Assembly: GCA_023213315.1 (NCBI GenBank)
Contig: JAKCPI010016644.1
Span: forward strand, 24,783-88,782
Source of the DNA: Euborellia annulipes
Taxonomy: Eukaryota > Arthropoda > Insecta > Dermaptera > Anisolabididae
Direction: 5' to 3'
Length of the DNA stretch: 64,000 nt
The notes under the pieces were generated by a model. It was not told where the DNA came from. It was given only the letters and a program-made list of their open reading frames with translations, and did not search any database. The position numbers were made by a program, and so were the translations under genes. This document shows positions 1-10,217 of the stretch, in pieces; position 1 is the stretch's first letter, and every line of letters starts with the position of its first letter.

Positions 1-130
1 AAAATTTCAAAAAAAAAATGGTAAAATGATATGAATTTTGTATAGGAAATACAAGTTTCGGTTTCGGCCGATACTAAGATTTAGGCCAAAATTCGGTTTC
101 GACTGAAATTCTTGTTTCGGTCGTACCCTA
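1..130 (-). mobile_element. hAT-like MITE, family CCGAAACC, truncated by window start
   Basis: Right part of the family seen complete at 12710..13122: the GGTTTCGG word is repeated and the copy ends in a diverged form of the terminus CGGTCGGACCCTA. The left end lies outside the window. It is non-coding. Strand is given relative to the TAGGGTCCGACCG end and is arbitrary. Confidence 0.7.
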
Positions 131-1150
131 ATTTTTATAAATTAGAATCTTTTAATTCTTAAATTACCAATAAAAATTTTTTTCTTATTAATATACTGAA
201 ATAAATTTATGATATTTTTTATTATAATAATTTAGAAATAAAACATCATTTGTTAGTTAATAATAATGGCTTGCAATTTCATAAGTCACTTGTGTTTCCC
301 TCAACAATAACAGTCTGTCCATATAATAAATAGCGCCCTTGGTGTTCATTAAACATCCTCCCTTTCCTTCCTGCTTCCATTTCCTCACTCACCTCACACA
401 CAAGGGAGTCTTTTTGATAATATAGAATAAAAGGAAAAAGAAAAATTAAAAAAAAAAAAAAGAAGAAAATGAAAATATATAAAAAACGAATTCGTCTTCT
501 GCTCGCTTGAAATTACTTGTACACGTAAGCTTATATATCAAATTCGTTTTCAAAGTGAGAGAAGACAATCAAATTACGTTATAAGATTATTCGTATATAC
601 AGTAACTTATTAACTCATTGGTATTTTATTAACGGTTAGTTTTCCGACCTGACCGATAAAATTTATTTAAAGTATATTGATTACCAGTTAATTTAAAAGC
701 AAGGTATGTTGCTTCAGTTCTAATCAACTAGCAAACGTATCTGACTGATAGAAAATCATCGATATTTAAAACAAGAACACGCTTAACCTTCGAGTTAAAA
801 AAATGAGTTTTTTTCACAATTAGCTATCTGACGTATAAGGAAAGTTTTGTGAAGTTAGCAACTTAATAAAGACATCATTTTAATTTCCAAATAAAAAAAT
901 ATATAAACCAGACTTGTGTTCCTAATTTCACACCTTAGTTAAGCCTTATACCGAACTATGGGTCTCACAATTGGCTAACTACGAACTCAGCTCTTAGTTA
1001 ATCATATGATTAGCTTAACTACAACAGAAAAGGCTCGAAAGCCATCGCCAACTAGCTTATCCGAGGGATAGTTAGTTAATTAGAAATAAGGCCACCAGCC
1101 TATAGATGTTGAAAAAAAAACGGATTTATTCATCATTCACTCTCTGTCCA
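131..1150. other. unassigned AT-rich stretch
   Basis: No recognisable gene or element boundary. It holds AT-rich low-complexity sequence and short A and T runs. Confidence 0.4.
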
Positions 1151-1380
1151 TGGTATAAGAAATTAAAAATTTTGGGCATTAACAAGGTTGAGAGATTTAC
1201 AATTAGGTATGCCCAATACAACTTGGCGAGGATATATATTTATTTCAGACATTAAACTGGCCCTGAAGATGGCTCATATGTGACCGAAACGTCAGTCCTG
1301 GTTTTGATAATAAAATGAAATAAAAAACTAGCTGCATTGCTCATTTTTTCTACCAAGTAAAAAAAAAAAAAAAAAAAAAC
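1151..1380 (+). mobile_element. retroelement fragment with hammerhead-like core and A-tail
   Basis: Contains CTGAAGA at 1263-1269, a short hairpin, then GAAACGTC at 1286-1293. This order (CUGANGA, stem II, GAAAC, GUC) is the hammerhead core without stem III that is known from Penelope-like elements. Stem I pairing is weak here. The piece ends in an A run near 1360-1379. The left boundary is uncertain. Confidence 0.5.
1263..1293 (+). ncRNA. hammerhead-like ribozyme core lacking stem III (degenerate)
   Basis: CTGAAGA, then a stem II of GG plus TCA pairing with TGA plus CC around a bulged C, then GAAAC and the cleavage triplet GTC. The flanks pair poorly, so activity is doubtful. Confidence 0.4.
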
Positions 1381-2383
1381 TGTATTCATTCTACACATTA
1401 AAGAAGTGTAACTTCTATGCAAAAATCACATTCGGAAAGGAAATTGATTAAATCCATGTTTAAATTGTGTGTAAAGTTTCATTGAGATTTATTTGAATTA
1501 TTTTAAATTTAAATGTTATCGTCAAACATTTATTTAGGATAACCTGGGGAACTACGTCACAATTAAGAGAGATGGACAAATTTTACATTTAATTTTATCC
1601 AGAGATTAAAATTGTATTGATATTTGTATAATCGATCAATATACAATATATTTTTAAAGAAATATATCAAGATTAATAACCAAAAGAAACGTTGCGAAAA
1701 TAAATCTCCAGCCCTATCACCTGGGAACTAAATAAAATGATAACAACATAAAATAATTGCCCTTATAATTCATTCTTCTCAACCTCATTGTGTTGTTTTT
1801 GTTTTGTTTAAACCTTCACCTAAATTACGTACTTTCTTATGATGCGAAGAGTTAATCTTAAGTTTTTTTTTTTTTTTTGTTATTGTTGTTGTTTAAACCA
1901 ACAAAGAAACTCTCATAAATGTTCAGTGTATGTCAAGAAGTTTACTAGAAATGGAGAGAGAGAGAGAGAGAGAGGACTGGCAAGAAATAATAAAGAGCTG
2001 AAGTTGAGTAAAATATTATGTGGAAAAAATAATTATTAACAAGAGATATGACAAAGGTAGACATGGGCTTAAGGATTCTTCCTTATTAAACAAATAATAA
2101 ACTCTGACGAAATGGAGTCCGATTCAAGACATATATAGAAAAAACTTTAAAAATCTATTGTTGCCTTAATCTAGAGTGTGTCAAGTAGTGATAAATAATA
2201 TTAATCTTTTACAAAGATAAATTAATTTTTTTTTTATCTTATAAGCTTTTTTTAAATATTATACCGATTTTACTTACTTAGGTACTGCTATTTTTAGCAA
2301 TACCCCAATTTGCTTTCAAAGGTTGCCTCAGCAATTCAAATACTTTTTCTAAAAAATAAATGCTAGAAAAAATATCAAACTGG
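1381..2383. other. unassigned AT-rich stretch with GA and T runs
   Basis: No gene recognised. It includes a T run near 1864-1878 and a (GA)n run at about 1952-1972. The 66-codon ORF at 1839..2039 is built on these runs and is not credible. Confidence 0.4.
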
Positions 2384-2391
2384 GTTGTAGC

Positions 2392-2670
2392 AAGAGCTGC
2401 TCAAAATTAATCGATTATTCACCGATTATTTTCAAATAAAATGAGTTTGAAAAGATGAGATGAGACTCTTATACTAAAAAAAAAATTCAAATAATTTTCA
2501 CGGAAGAGAAAAAAAGGAAATTTTGCTAGAGAAAAAAAAGATATCGATTATTTTTTCTTCATAATCGATTATTTTTTCGTCTGTCCGGGCCCAACAATCG
2601 ACTAATCGAAATAATCTATTATTTTTCATAATCCATAATCGATTATTTTTTCCATAATCGAACACCCCTA
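2392..2670 (-). mobile_element. hAT-like MITE made of iterated TAATCGATTA words
   Basis: The right terminus read inward is TAGGGGTGTTCGATTA; the left begins AAGAGCTGCTC and matches it imperfectly. Flanking 8-mers are GTTGTAGC (2384-2391) and GTTCTAGC (2671-2678), 7 of 8 identical, as expected for a hAT target duplication. The interior repeats ATCGATTA words. It also has the GATGAGACTC hairpin core shared with the family at 12710..13122. The ORF at 2498..2749 is a shadow. Confidence 0.7.
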
Positions 2671-2678
2671 GTTCTAGC

Positions 2679-3380
2679 CAGCAATTCCACCTCTCCGAAT
2701 TCACAAAAACCAGAAAAAGTTCTTTAGATACTGCCTTATTGCGCTCCATAGATATTATCAGTATTTAATATAAATTTATTTTTTTCCCATTAATAAAAAA
2801 ATTCATTTATTTTTTCACGCATATCTATACAATACAAAACTAGCTATATAATTTTTTTTTTTGTCAAATTGCTTGTCAACATTCATTCCCCCAGGGAAAA
2901 GAGGAGAGGGAAACAAGTACCTTAACATTTAATAATAAATCTTTTAGACTAGAGAATCAACTCTGCCAATTTCACTGTCAAAATGCCTTCTCTTTCTCTT
3001 TCTTTCTTTCATAAACGTAGCTTCTTATGTTCTAATGTAAAGCCATTATAAAAACGATTTGAAATTCTAAAATATTGACTTTTCATCCCTTCCTCTTTCT
3101 CTTTCCTTTTAAGTTACTTCTTCATCTTCTTCTTCGCACAGGAAAAATGCTTTTTCTCTCTTCAAAGGCTAATAATATTGAATTAAATCTCTAAGAAAAT
3201 TTTCTAGAGATTTCTTCTTTTTTTTTTTTAGTTTTCTCAAAAGTGAATATTTAATAAAGAAGAGATCTCTTTACTTTTATTTAAAATAAAAATAATTTAA
3301 TAAAGTGAAATTTGTATTTTAGGTGTTTTTTTTTTTTTATAAAAGTAAATAATTAGGAAGCATTTATAGCCTACATATTT
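2679..3380. other. unassigned AT-rich stretch
   Basis: Pyrimidine-rich runs (CTTT, TTC) and A/T runs. I see no gene or clear element. Confidence 0.4.
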
Positions 3381-3384
3381 ACTT

Positions 3385-3450
3385 AGGTTATTACCAACCG
3401 ATGGGACCGAAAAGTCAGCCGAGAGGGAGTTAATTTAATGAAATAAAAAA
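3385..3450 (+). repeat. decayed fragment of the hammerhead-bearing repeat
   Basis: CGATGGGACCGAAAAGTCAG resembles the stem II / GAAAC / GTC part of the 9134..9165 core. It is followed by a similar AATGAAATAAAAAA tail. The core is broken (GAAAAGTC). Confidence 0.35.
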
Positions 3451-3639
3451 TTTGGTTGCTCAAGTCTTTTATTTTATTTGGTTCCATTACCATATTTATT
3501 TCGCACATTGGCAGAACATTCACATCTTGTGCTAAGGGTCAGGGGTTCGTTTCCCATTCCAATTTTTCTGAAACTCTAAAATTCCTCCTGGGACGTTTAT
3601 GTCTAAATCTAATAGTACGAGATGTGTTCAAAAAGGCAC

Positions 3640-3868
3640 CGAACTTTTGCTGAATCAACTTTATTGCTTAATATACAACATTTTAAATACTGTCCCCTTC
3701 AAAATAGTCCCCTCTACTGGCAATACACCGTTCCCAATGTTTCTTCCATTTTTGGAATGCCTCCTGGAACACATTTTGTAGGACGGAGCGCAGATTTATC
3801 GTCGCATTGGTCTGTATCTCATCTATGGTTTGGAAACGACGCCCTTTCAACCTCTGAATTTGTACCAC
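3640..3868 (-). pseudogene. mariner transposase C-terminus, left arm copy
   Basis: Minus-strand reading gives KGRRFQTIDEIQ, then FQKWKKHWERCIASRGDYFE. This is the usual end of a mariner-family transposase (WxxRxxxCI followed by GDYFEGD). No catalytic residues are included. It mirrors the plus-strand copy at 3909..4229. Confidence 0.8.
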
Positions 3869-3908
3869 GTAGTCAGATGGTAAACAAGGAAATCTACCAG
3901 TGAATCCT

Positions 3909-4229
3909 AGAGCGCATGAGGGATGCTGTGCATAGGAAGAGGTCTAAATTGTCGGTAAACCAGAGTTACATCATGACATTGCGCCAGCTCTTGCGTCACT
4001 CCTTGTCGGTAGCTCTCTAGCCAAACACCAGATTCTCGTTGTGCTTCATCCACCGTATTCTCCGGACATAGCCCCAGTAGACGTTTTCCTGTTTCCCAAA
4101 CTGAAAAAAACGTTGTTCCAAGCCATAGAGAAGATACAGGACGAGAAACTTGCGCGCCGTTTCACAAAATGTATTTCAGGAGGCGTTTCAAAAATAGAAG
4201 AAACGATGGGAACGGTGAATTGCCACTAG
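3909..4229 (+). pseudogene. mariner transposase fragment with DD34D end
   Basis: Plus-strand translation carries RMRDAVHRKR, then in another frame HHDIAPA with the second catalytic Asp at 3975-3977. It runs in frame through HPPYSPDIAPVD with the third Asp. Exactly 34 residues separate the two Asp, the mariner DD34D spacing. FLFPKLKK follows, and a degenerate tail ends at a premature stop after the codons for NCH. The first Asp and the N-terminal helix-turn-helix domain are missing. Mariner transposases normally have about 340-350 residues, so only about a third remains. Confidence 0.85.
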
Positions 4230-4324
4230 AGGGGACTATTTTGAAGGCGACAGTGCTTAAAATGTTATACAATAATAATAAAGCTGATACAGCTAAAGTA
4301 CGGTTTCTTTTTGAACATACCTCG

Positions 4325-4890
4325 AATGCTAGACCTTATTCAAAATATAGTATTTTTAGTATCCTTGAATAGACTATTCACATAATATTGATTTGTTTTT
4401 CAAATCAAAATTTTTTTGCAAAAATTAAATTATATTCATAATCAAAAGGCAATATATTAAAATTAAATTCAATAATCAGTGTATTATGATCATCATCATG
4501 AACCCGGACGATTTGCAGTGATAAATGATTATTATTAATCGCCATGCCCCTTGAGTGTGTAAATAAAATATTAATTATTCGGTTATTGTTTATATTTGCT
4601 TATTGAAATTAAAATAAAAGGAGTGGCGAGGGAGAGAGAACGAGAGCAGATTGTTTTATTAGTAAATAAAGAAGAGTTTTTAGAGTTAATTGAAAAGAGA
4701 TTCCGGTTAAATTTAATATTTGATTCAAGTAAACTTTTTAATTTTTTTTTTTTTTTTTTTTTTTATATAACTCTGCTTGTCTGTCTCGGTTGATTTGTGC
4801 GATCAATTTTTTTAAACCGTTTTACATTAACAAGGGATGTTTTTATACAGGTCTGTCTATGTCAATTTCAAATTTAAGAAAACAATTTTT
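4325..4890. other. unassigned AT-rich stretch
   Basis: Contains GAGAGA near 4630 and a T run at about 4741-4763. Nothing else is recognised. Confidence 0.4.
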
Positions 4891-4894
4891 TTTT

Positions 4895-5148
4895 TAACAC
4901 TCACACTTTCCCATTCACACTCACACTCTCTCACACACACACACACACAGTCCTTTTCGGCAACTTAGGCCATATAAGACTTTTTACGATAACCTTTATT
5001 TAATAATATATACATTTGGGGTCCAGGCATTCTTATTCAAGCTTTCTGGTTTCCAAATGGGTTATATAAAATCATCGAACTGCCTGGTATCAGCGACTCT
5101 TAGAATAGAAAACCAGTACGCTAGCCACTACGCCAAGCCCGAGGACTA
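4895..5148 (-). mobile_element. tRNA-derived SINE, family SINE-1
   Basis: Read on minus: a diverged tRNA-like head with an A-box region near 5130, a hairpin region of inverted ATTTAAGC words, then the tail with TTGCCGAAAAG and a (TG)n-rich end (CA run at 4930-4949 on plus). The B-box area is damaged (GGTATCAGCG). Confidence 0.75.
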
Positions 5149-5354
5149 AGAAATCAATTTAAAAAATGAAGAAAAAAAGGCAAAAAATTATATTATTGAA
5201 ATAAATATTTTCTTTGTTCTCTAAAGATGAACTTTTTTAAGTAGAATTTTCATTTGAATTTTAAAGCACACATCTTACGAGTTTATTATTTTTGGCTTAT
5301 TTAGCATAGGAGAGAGACAGAATTTCCACATCTCTAACAACACTTGAATATGTA

Positions 5355-5564
5355 CAGTGAGGGACAATATTAAGTCCCACCCATGTGTTTTCTACTTGTG
5401 ATTATTTTATTGTTTTTTAAAAAATATTAAATTTTTTTTAATGGAAATTTTCATGGATCAAACCTAGAAAATTTCCAATAAAGATTTTCATATTCTATTA
5501 GAAAAACATTGAAATAATTACAAGTAGAAAACTTATGAGTGGGACTTAATATTGTCCCTCACTG
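5355..5564. mobile_element. Tc1/mariner-type MITE, TA target
   Basis: Inverted repeats of about 25-30 bp begin CAGTGAGGGACAATATTAAG at 5355 and end with its reverse complement at 5564. TA flanks both sides (5353-5354, 5565-5566). It is 210 bp, AT-rich inside and non-coding. CAGTGAGGG is a usual Tc1-type terminus. Confidence 0.85.
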
Positions 5565-5694
5565 TACATTTATTGAAATATTATATAAGTAACGTACCCC
5601 ATAACATAATATAGTAAACTATACTACATTCAATGAGTAAAAATACGACATAGCTTAAGTATCCCTGGTAGGATAATATTTTTTTTGTTTATCT

Positions 5695-5755
5695 CAATAT
5701 CTCACGGCTCCCCTTAGCCCTTGGGTGCTTCGGTTGAGAACCACTGCTGTAGGCT
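5695..5755 (-). repeat. hAT MITE end fragment
   Basis: CTCCCCTTAGCCC and GGTTGAGAACCACTGC resemble the GAAAACCACTG terminus of the family at 59832..60109. No partner end is found. Confidence 0.35.
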
Positions 5756-5833
5756 CGGCCCTCGAGCCGGGGGCGTTTTGGAGGCCATGAAAAAATTACA
5801 GGCGCGTAGCAAGTCTTGGTTCGTATCACATAA

Positions 5834-6797
5834 ATGGATCCTGTTACGCATTAGTGTGTCAACCGCCAGCTACCGAGATTTGAAAAAATTAACATAAAGT
5901 TTTTTTCTGAAAAAGGAATTTTTTGTTTTCATTGGATTATACAGTATATAATTTTTTTTTACTTTCTCTTACCTCTATATATATGTTAATATATAGAGAG
6001 AGAAAGTATTGGATTCATGTCAAAAATTCGATGTCGAGATTTTGATGGATCTTTACGTTTTGAGGTCCCCTGAATCCAAAAAAGTGGTTTTCGCGACATG
6101 GTCTGTCTGTCTGTGTGTCTGTGTGTGTGTCTGTCTGTCTGTGTGTCTGTGTGTGTTCAATTTTAAGCATGAAGGAATTGAGCTAGGAGGTTGAAATTTT
6201 ATATTTAAGTTAAACACCCCCCGGGACCGACAAAATAAGCTTTTAATCAAAATCGGCCAAAGAGTACTAGTACTTTACTGATGTACTTTTTCAGTTTTTT
6301 TCGATTTTCTCAAAATTCGCTCTAACGATTTTGATTAAAATTCAAAAATCAATTATTTTTTAGATGCTCTTTCAAATGTATATTCTCGTTTTGCTCTCAA
6401 AATTGTTTGAAGCACACTTTACTCTTGTGCTTCATAGAGAAGATAGGAGAAATGGTTGCCATGGTAACAAAATATAAATATTTTCCCATGTTTATAAATT
6501 TGACATCTTTAATTCTAATATATTGGCGGAAACTAAATATATGTCGACACAAAAAATCTGGTGTGACAAGCACAGAACACAACTTTCGATTACCGAAGGT
6601 AAGAGAAAGTTGTGTGCTGTGCGACAGTCACACCAGATTTTTTTTTGTCAATTGTGCAAGTAACATTAAATATAAATTTTTTTAGAACATATTTCATAAA
6701 AAATACTATTAATTATAGCATTCGAAACAATATTCCGTGCTTAACTCAATTTTAATTTTTTTTGGCGCTTGACACACTAATGCATAACAGGGTCCAA
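5834..6797. mobile_element. MITE family M3, split by an M1 insertion
   Basis: Termini are ATGGATCCTGTTACGCATTA at left and the complement of TTGGACCCTGTTATGCATTA at right, both running on into GTGTGTCAA. The uninterrupted relative is 14951..15205. Comparing the two shows that about 690 bp (5959..6647) was inserted in the middle. Confidence 0.75.
5959..6647 (+). mobile_element. M1 element, complete unit
   Basis: Begins with the hairpin TTACTTTCTCTTACC..GAGAGAAAGT, then TTGAGGTCCCCTGAATCC, a (TCTG)n stretch, an AGTACTAGTACTTTACTGATG block and a GTTGCCATGGTAAC palindrome (6455-6468). It ends in a ~95-nt hairpin, AAATCTGGTGTGAC..GTCACACCAGATTT. No ORF of transposase type is present, and the class is unknown. 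The ORFs at 6009..6194, 6053..6250 and 6407..6685 are shadows of this repeat. Confidence 0.75.
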
Positions 6798-6987
6798 ATA
6801 AAAGACTTTCATATTCTGAGATTTTAATACGAGCAATATAATAATCAAAAATTTTTATTCAGGATAGGCCTACTTTAATTTTCTTTATTTAAATTTCAAT
6901 TTTATCGGTATTTCACCTTTTTGCAATTTTCTTTTACTTAACAATTTTTTTTTTTTTCGTGAGATCAGTTTGTTTAAAACCTAAGAG

Positions 6988-7026
<39 letters not shown>

Positions 7027-8060
7027 TTAGTTACCTTAGCTTTTAGCTTTCATGCAATTATTCTAATTAGTTGTGGGTTGAGGTTCCTCTTTCCATCCCT
7101 TTAAGGGCAATACTTCTTCCTCTTCTTCGTCTTCTTTTCTCCATCCTTTTCCCTCTCTCAACGAGTTTTTAGGTAAATATATTCCAACCGTTGTTTGTAA
7201 TTAATAAAGAGTAAAAAAAAAAAAAGTTTTTGCGGCAAGCCAAAGTCAGTGTAGTTTTTTTTTTCATAAAGATCTATTTACATTTCGTTTTAAAAACAAA
7301 TTAAAAAAAAATTTAGAATAAATAATGGTTATCTCATAAAATTAGTATTATTATTGCATTTTCACTCCTCAAGAGTCGCGCATTTATATGCCTTAATAAT
7401 AAATAATAACTTTGAATTAATTCAACCAACTTTGTTTCTGTAATTTATAATTGAAGGGCTTAGTGGAATATAGACATAAGCCACCATTTTTTGTCATTTT
7501 TGAAATATTCAGCATAAAATAAGTGTAAGTTCTTAAGTGATGATTTGAGAAGTAATATTGTCATAAGCCACAGCAAAATGGCGTCGAAATTAAAGTGAAT
7601 GTAAATTTCTTCGAATAAGGGAGCTGAAAATGAAGACTCTGATTCTTTTTATACTGATAGTTATGATTCTTAGAACCCAACAAGCACCAGTTCCAACTCT
7701 GACCATCTTTCACTCAATCTACTTTACGAATTACTCGCTTTTTATGAAAATTCTTTACTATATGTTTTATAAAACATACAAGTGTTCATTTTTACAAATA
7801 AAATAATAATAAATTAAATGGTTGATTGACAGATTTGAGTCAAACTTTATTTGTCAATATCTCGAAACTAATGTATTGTGGCTCTTTCTTCCACTGAGCC
7901 CTTCATTTGTATTTTAAAATTTTGATTTAAATATTTTTTAAAGAGTAATATAAAGTGGCTTTCGTTTTTAGATATGAGGGAGTTTTTGAGATATTCGATT
8001 CAAAAAAATTTATGTCAAATTTTATATTATAGTGTATATTTAAAGAGAAGTTTATATCCC
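6798..8060. other. unassigned stretch with a (GA)n microsatellite
   Basis: (GA)n at about 6990-7023. The rest is AT-rich without a recognised gene. Confidence 0.4.
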
Positions 8061-8065
8061 AATGG

Positions 8066-8205
8066 GCCCAGAACCCATTGCTCAGAGAGAAGACATTAGC
8101 ATAGGGTTCAGGGTTCGCATCCCGACCCAACGGAGGAAAATTTATTTCATTTGAATTGACTATCAATCATTTGAAATAAATAAGGATGGGTACTTTTTTT
8201 TAAGT
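8066..8205 (+). mobile_element. tRNA-derived SINE, family SINE-3
   Basis: tRNA-like head: A-box-like TTGCTCAGAGAGAAG and B-box AGGGTTCGCATCCC near 8108, followed by AAATTTATTTCATTTGA. It lies tail-to-tail with the minus copy at 8210..8357. Confidence 0.7.
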
Positions 8206-8209
8206 TCTT

Positions 8210-8357
8210 TTTCTACAACTAAGGCCATTTAGACCCCATCCCTATGATGATTTGTAGTCAAATCAAATGAAATAAATTTTTCTCGCTTGGGACGGGAAGC
8301 GAACCCGAGACTCCGGTGCGAGAGGCTAATGTCTTCTCACTGAGCCACGGCTCCCGG
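8210..8357 (-). mobile_element. tRNA-derived SINE, family SINE-3, inverted partner
   Basis: On minus: GGCTCAGTGAGAAGACATTA (A box), CTCGGGTTCGCTTCCCGTCC (B box), then AAATTTATTTCATTTGA and a tail ending in TCTAAATGGCC. The head is better preserved than in its plus partner. Confidence 0.75.
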
Positions 8358-8359
8358 GT

Positions 8360-8880
8360 ACTTATAAAATGTTGAAAAAAAAATCTTAAACAAATTTAAA
8401 AAATAAAAAAAAATATCTCAATGGAAATGTTATTTTCTAAAGACATTTAACATCCGATACTTCTGGAACTGTATTATAACTAGTTAAAAAGAAATTTATT
8501 TATTTATTTATTCTATTCCTCTTTCTTTGCTCAATAAACTTCTTGTAGGCGGACTCACAATTGATTTCCCGAGTCTTGGATATCTAAACAAGCAAGCCGT
8601 TATCAAACGCGTTGACTTGTGAGTTGGAATACTCCTAAGAAACACGCAACCAAATGCTGATCGGTAGTTATGGTTATCTAACCAACAGGGGTTCCAAGAC
8701 AGCGTCTTTATTTTCTTTCATCGATCTATAATTTACATTTGTCTTTTCGAAAACTTTTTAATAAGTTTTTTTTTAATTAAATATTATATTTATACTAGTA
8801 TTGACCGTACCTGAAGCGAAGCCAGGAGGGAAGGGATATGGGTAAATATTTTCTTTAAAGAAAAGAGTGATTGCAGCTAC
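8360..8880. other. unassigned AT-rich stretch
   Basis: No gene recognised. ATACTAGTATTGACC near 8800 is followed by GAAGCGAAGCC and might be a Helitron-end remnant, which I cannot confirm. Confidence 0.35.
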
Positions 8881-8910
8881 GTTTATTTCGTTTATTAGTT
8901 ACTTCCAGCC

Positions 8911-8942
8911 GACGTTTCCGTCAGATTTGCGGCCATCCTCAA
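8911..8942 (-). ncRNA. hammerhead-like core, degenerate
   Basis: On minus: TTGAGGA, a hairpin region, GGAAACGTC. The first core base is T instead of C, and the base before GAAAC differs from the partner copy. Probably inactive. Confidence 0.4.
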
Positions 8943-9133
8943 GCCTGTGTCAATAGTCAAGTGTGTCAATAAAACTTCTCAAAAAGTCGAATAGCGCAAT
9001 TGTATAAAATATTTATTAGTTAGATTGACTAACCTTGACTCGCATAGCATTTGGTCTTTATTAAATGGCAGTAAATATTTTACACAATTGCACCATTCGA
9101 CTTTTTGAGGAGTTTTATTTACACACTTCTGCC

Positions 9134-9165
9134 CTGAGGATGGTCTCAATTCTGACCGAAACGTC
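9134..9165 (+). ncRNA. hammerhead ribozyme-like motif without stem III
   Basis: CTGAGGA (9134-9140), stem II GGTC/GACC with an 8-nt loop, GAAAC and GTC (9163-9165). Stem I can form between ACTTC..CC (9125-9133) and GG..GAAGT (9166-9175). Stem III is reduced to AC/GT without a loop. Such stem-III-less variants of Penelope-like elements are reported to cleave as dimers. The fit comes from reading the sequence; activity is inferred. Confidence 0.6.
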
Positions 9166-9402
9166 GGTTTGAAGTGACTAATAAACAAAATAAACGTAGT
9201 TGTCTTTTCTTTATTCCTTACTACATTTATCCATCTACTCAGCTATCCACCTCACTCTAATTTTCTTTAGAATTTTTTCATTTGTGTGGTGGGGGATTAT
9301 CTTATCATCTTAACCCTCACCCCCGAAAAATTTCTTGCCTTTGCCCTTATTTCTCAACTTGTACTTTAAGGCTAAGTCGATCTCGATTTAAAATCAATCC
9401 AT

Positions 9403-10217
9403 TTTACTTTCTCTTACCTCTATATATGTTAATATATAGAGATAGAAAGTATTGGATTCATGTCAAAAATTTGATGTCGAGATTTTGACGGTTATACACG
9501 TTTTGAGGTCCCCTGAATCCAAAAAAATCTGGTGTGACTGGCGCACAGCACACAACTTTCTCTTACCTTCGGTAATCGAAAGTTGTGTACTGTGCTTGTC
9601 TCACCAGATTTTTTGTGTCGACATGTATTTAGTTGCCGACAGTACGGTACATTCGATTTTCAAGATGTAAAATATATAAGTATGGAAAAAATATTTATAT
9701 TTTGTTACCATAGCAACCATAGGAGAAATTCCTATCTTTCCTATGAAGAACAAGAGTAAAGTGGTCTTCAGAAGATTTCAATCACAAAATGAGAATATAC
9801 ATTTTATAGAGAATCTAAAAAATAATTGATTTTTGAATTTTAAAAAAAATCGTTGGAGCAAATTTTGAGAAAATCGAAAAAAACTGAAAAAGTGCATCAG
9901 TAAAGTACTAGTACTTTTTGGCTGATTTTGTTCAAAAGCTTCGTGTCACGTCCCATGGGGGTGCCTAACTTAAATATAAAATTTCAACTTCCTAGCTCTT
10001 TTCGTTCTTGAGATATTTTGTTCACAGACACACAGACAGACAGACACACAAACAGACACACAGACAGACAGACCATGTCGCGAAAACCACTTTTTTGGAT
10101 TCAGGGGACCTCAAAACGTGAAGATCCATCAAAATCTCGACATCGAATTTTTGACATGAAACCAATACTTTCTCTCTCTATATATTAACATATATATAGA
10201 GGTACGAGAAAGTAAAA
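9403..10217 (-). mobile_element. M1 element with extra inverted 5' end (long-TIR form)
   Basis: 9524-10217 is a full M1 on minus, with both terminal hairpins, the X-box palindrome at 9704-9717 and (CAGA)n near 10030-10070. It is preceded at 9403-9523 by a plus-strand copy of the first ~120 bp of M1, giving inverted ends. The same design recurs at 53097..54466. Small ORFs here are shadows. Confidence 0.75.

Larger units (their letters stand above)
3618..4324. mobile_element. palindromic mariner-like element (two inverted 3' halves)
   Basis: Both ends are the same mariner terminus in opposite orientation: left CGAGATGTGTTCAAAAAGGC, right the reverse complement of CGAGGTATGTTCAAAAAG. The outer ~250 bp on each side encode the same transposase C-terminus, on minus at the left and plus at the right. 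TA precedes the left end (3616-3617). The first catalytic Asp region and the N-terminal DNA-binding half are absent, so the copy is dead. Confidence 0.8.
8872..9208. mobile_element. palindromic hammerhead-bearing element
   Basis: Two inverted arms: the left minus-strand text (TTTATTAGTTACTTCCAGCC, GCGCAATTGTATAAAATATT) reappears inverted at 9060-9205. Each arm carries a hammerhead-like core (8911..8942 minus, 9134..9165 plus). It is non-coding. Confidence 0.7.

Noticed and set aside
8066..8357. True tRNA genes
   Set aside because: A and B boxes are present, but acceptor and anticodon stems do not pair; they are SINE heads. The same holds for all tRNA-like heads in the window.
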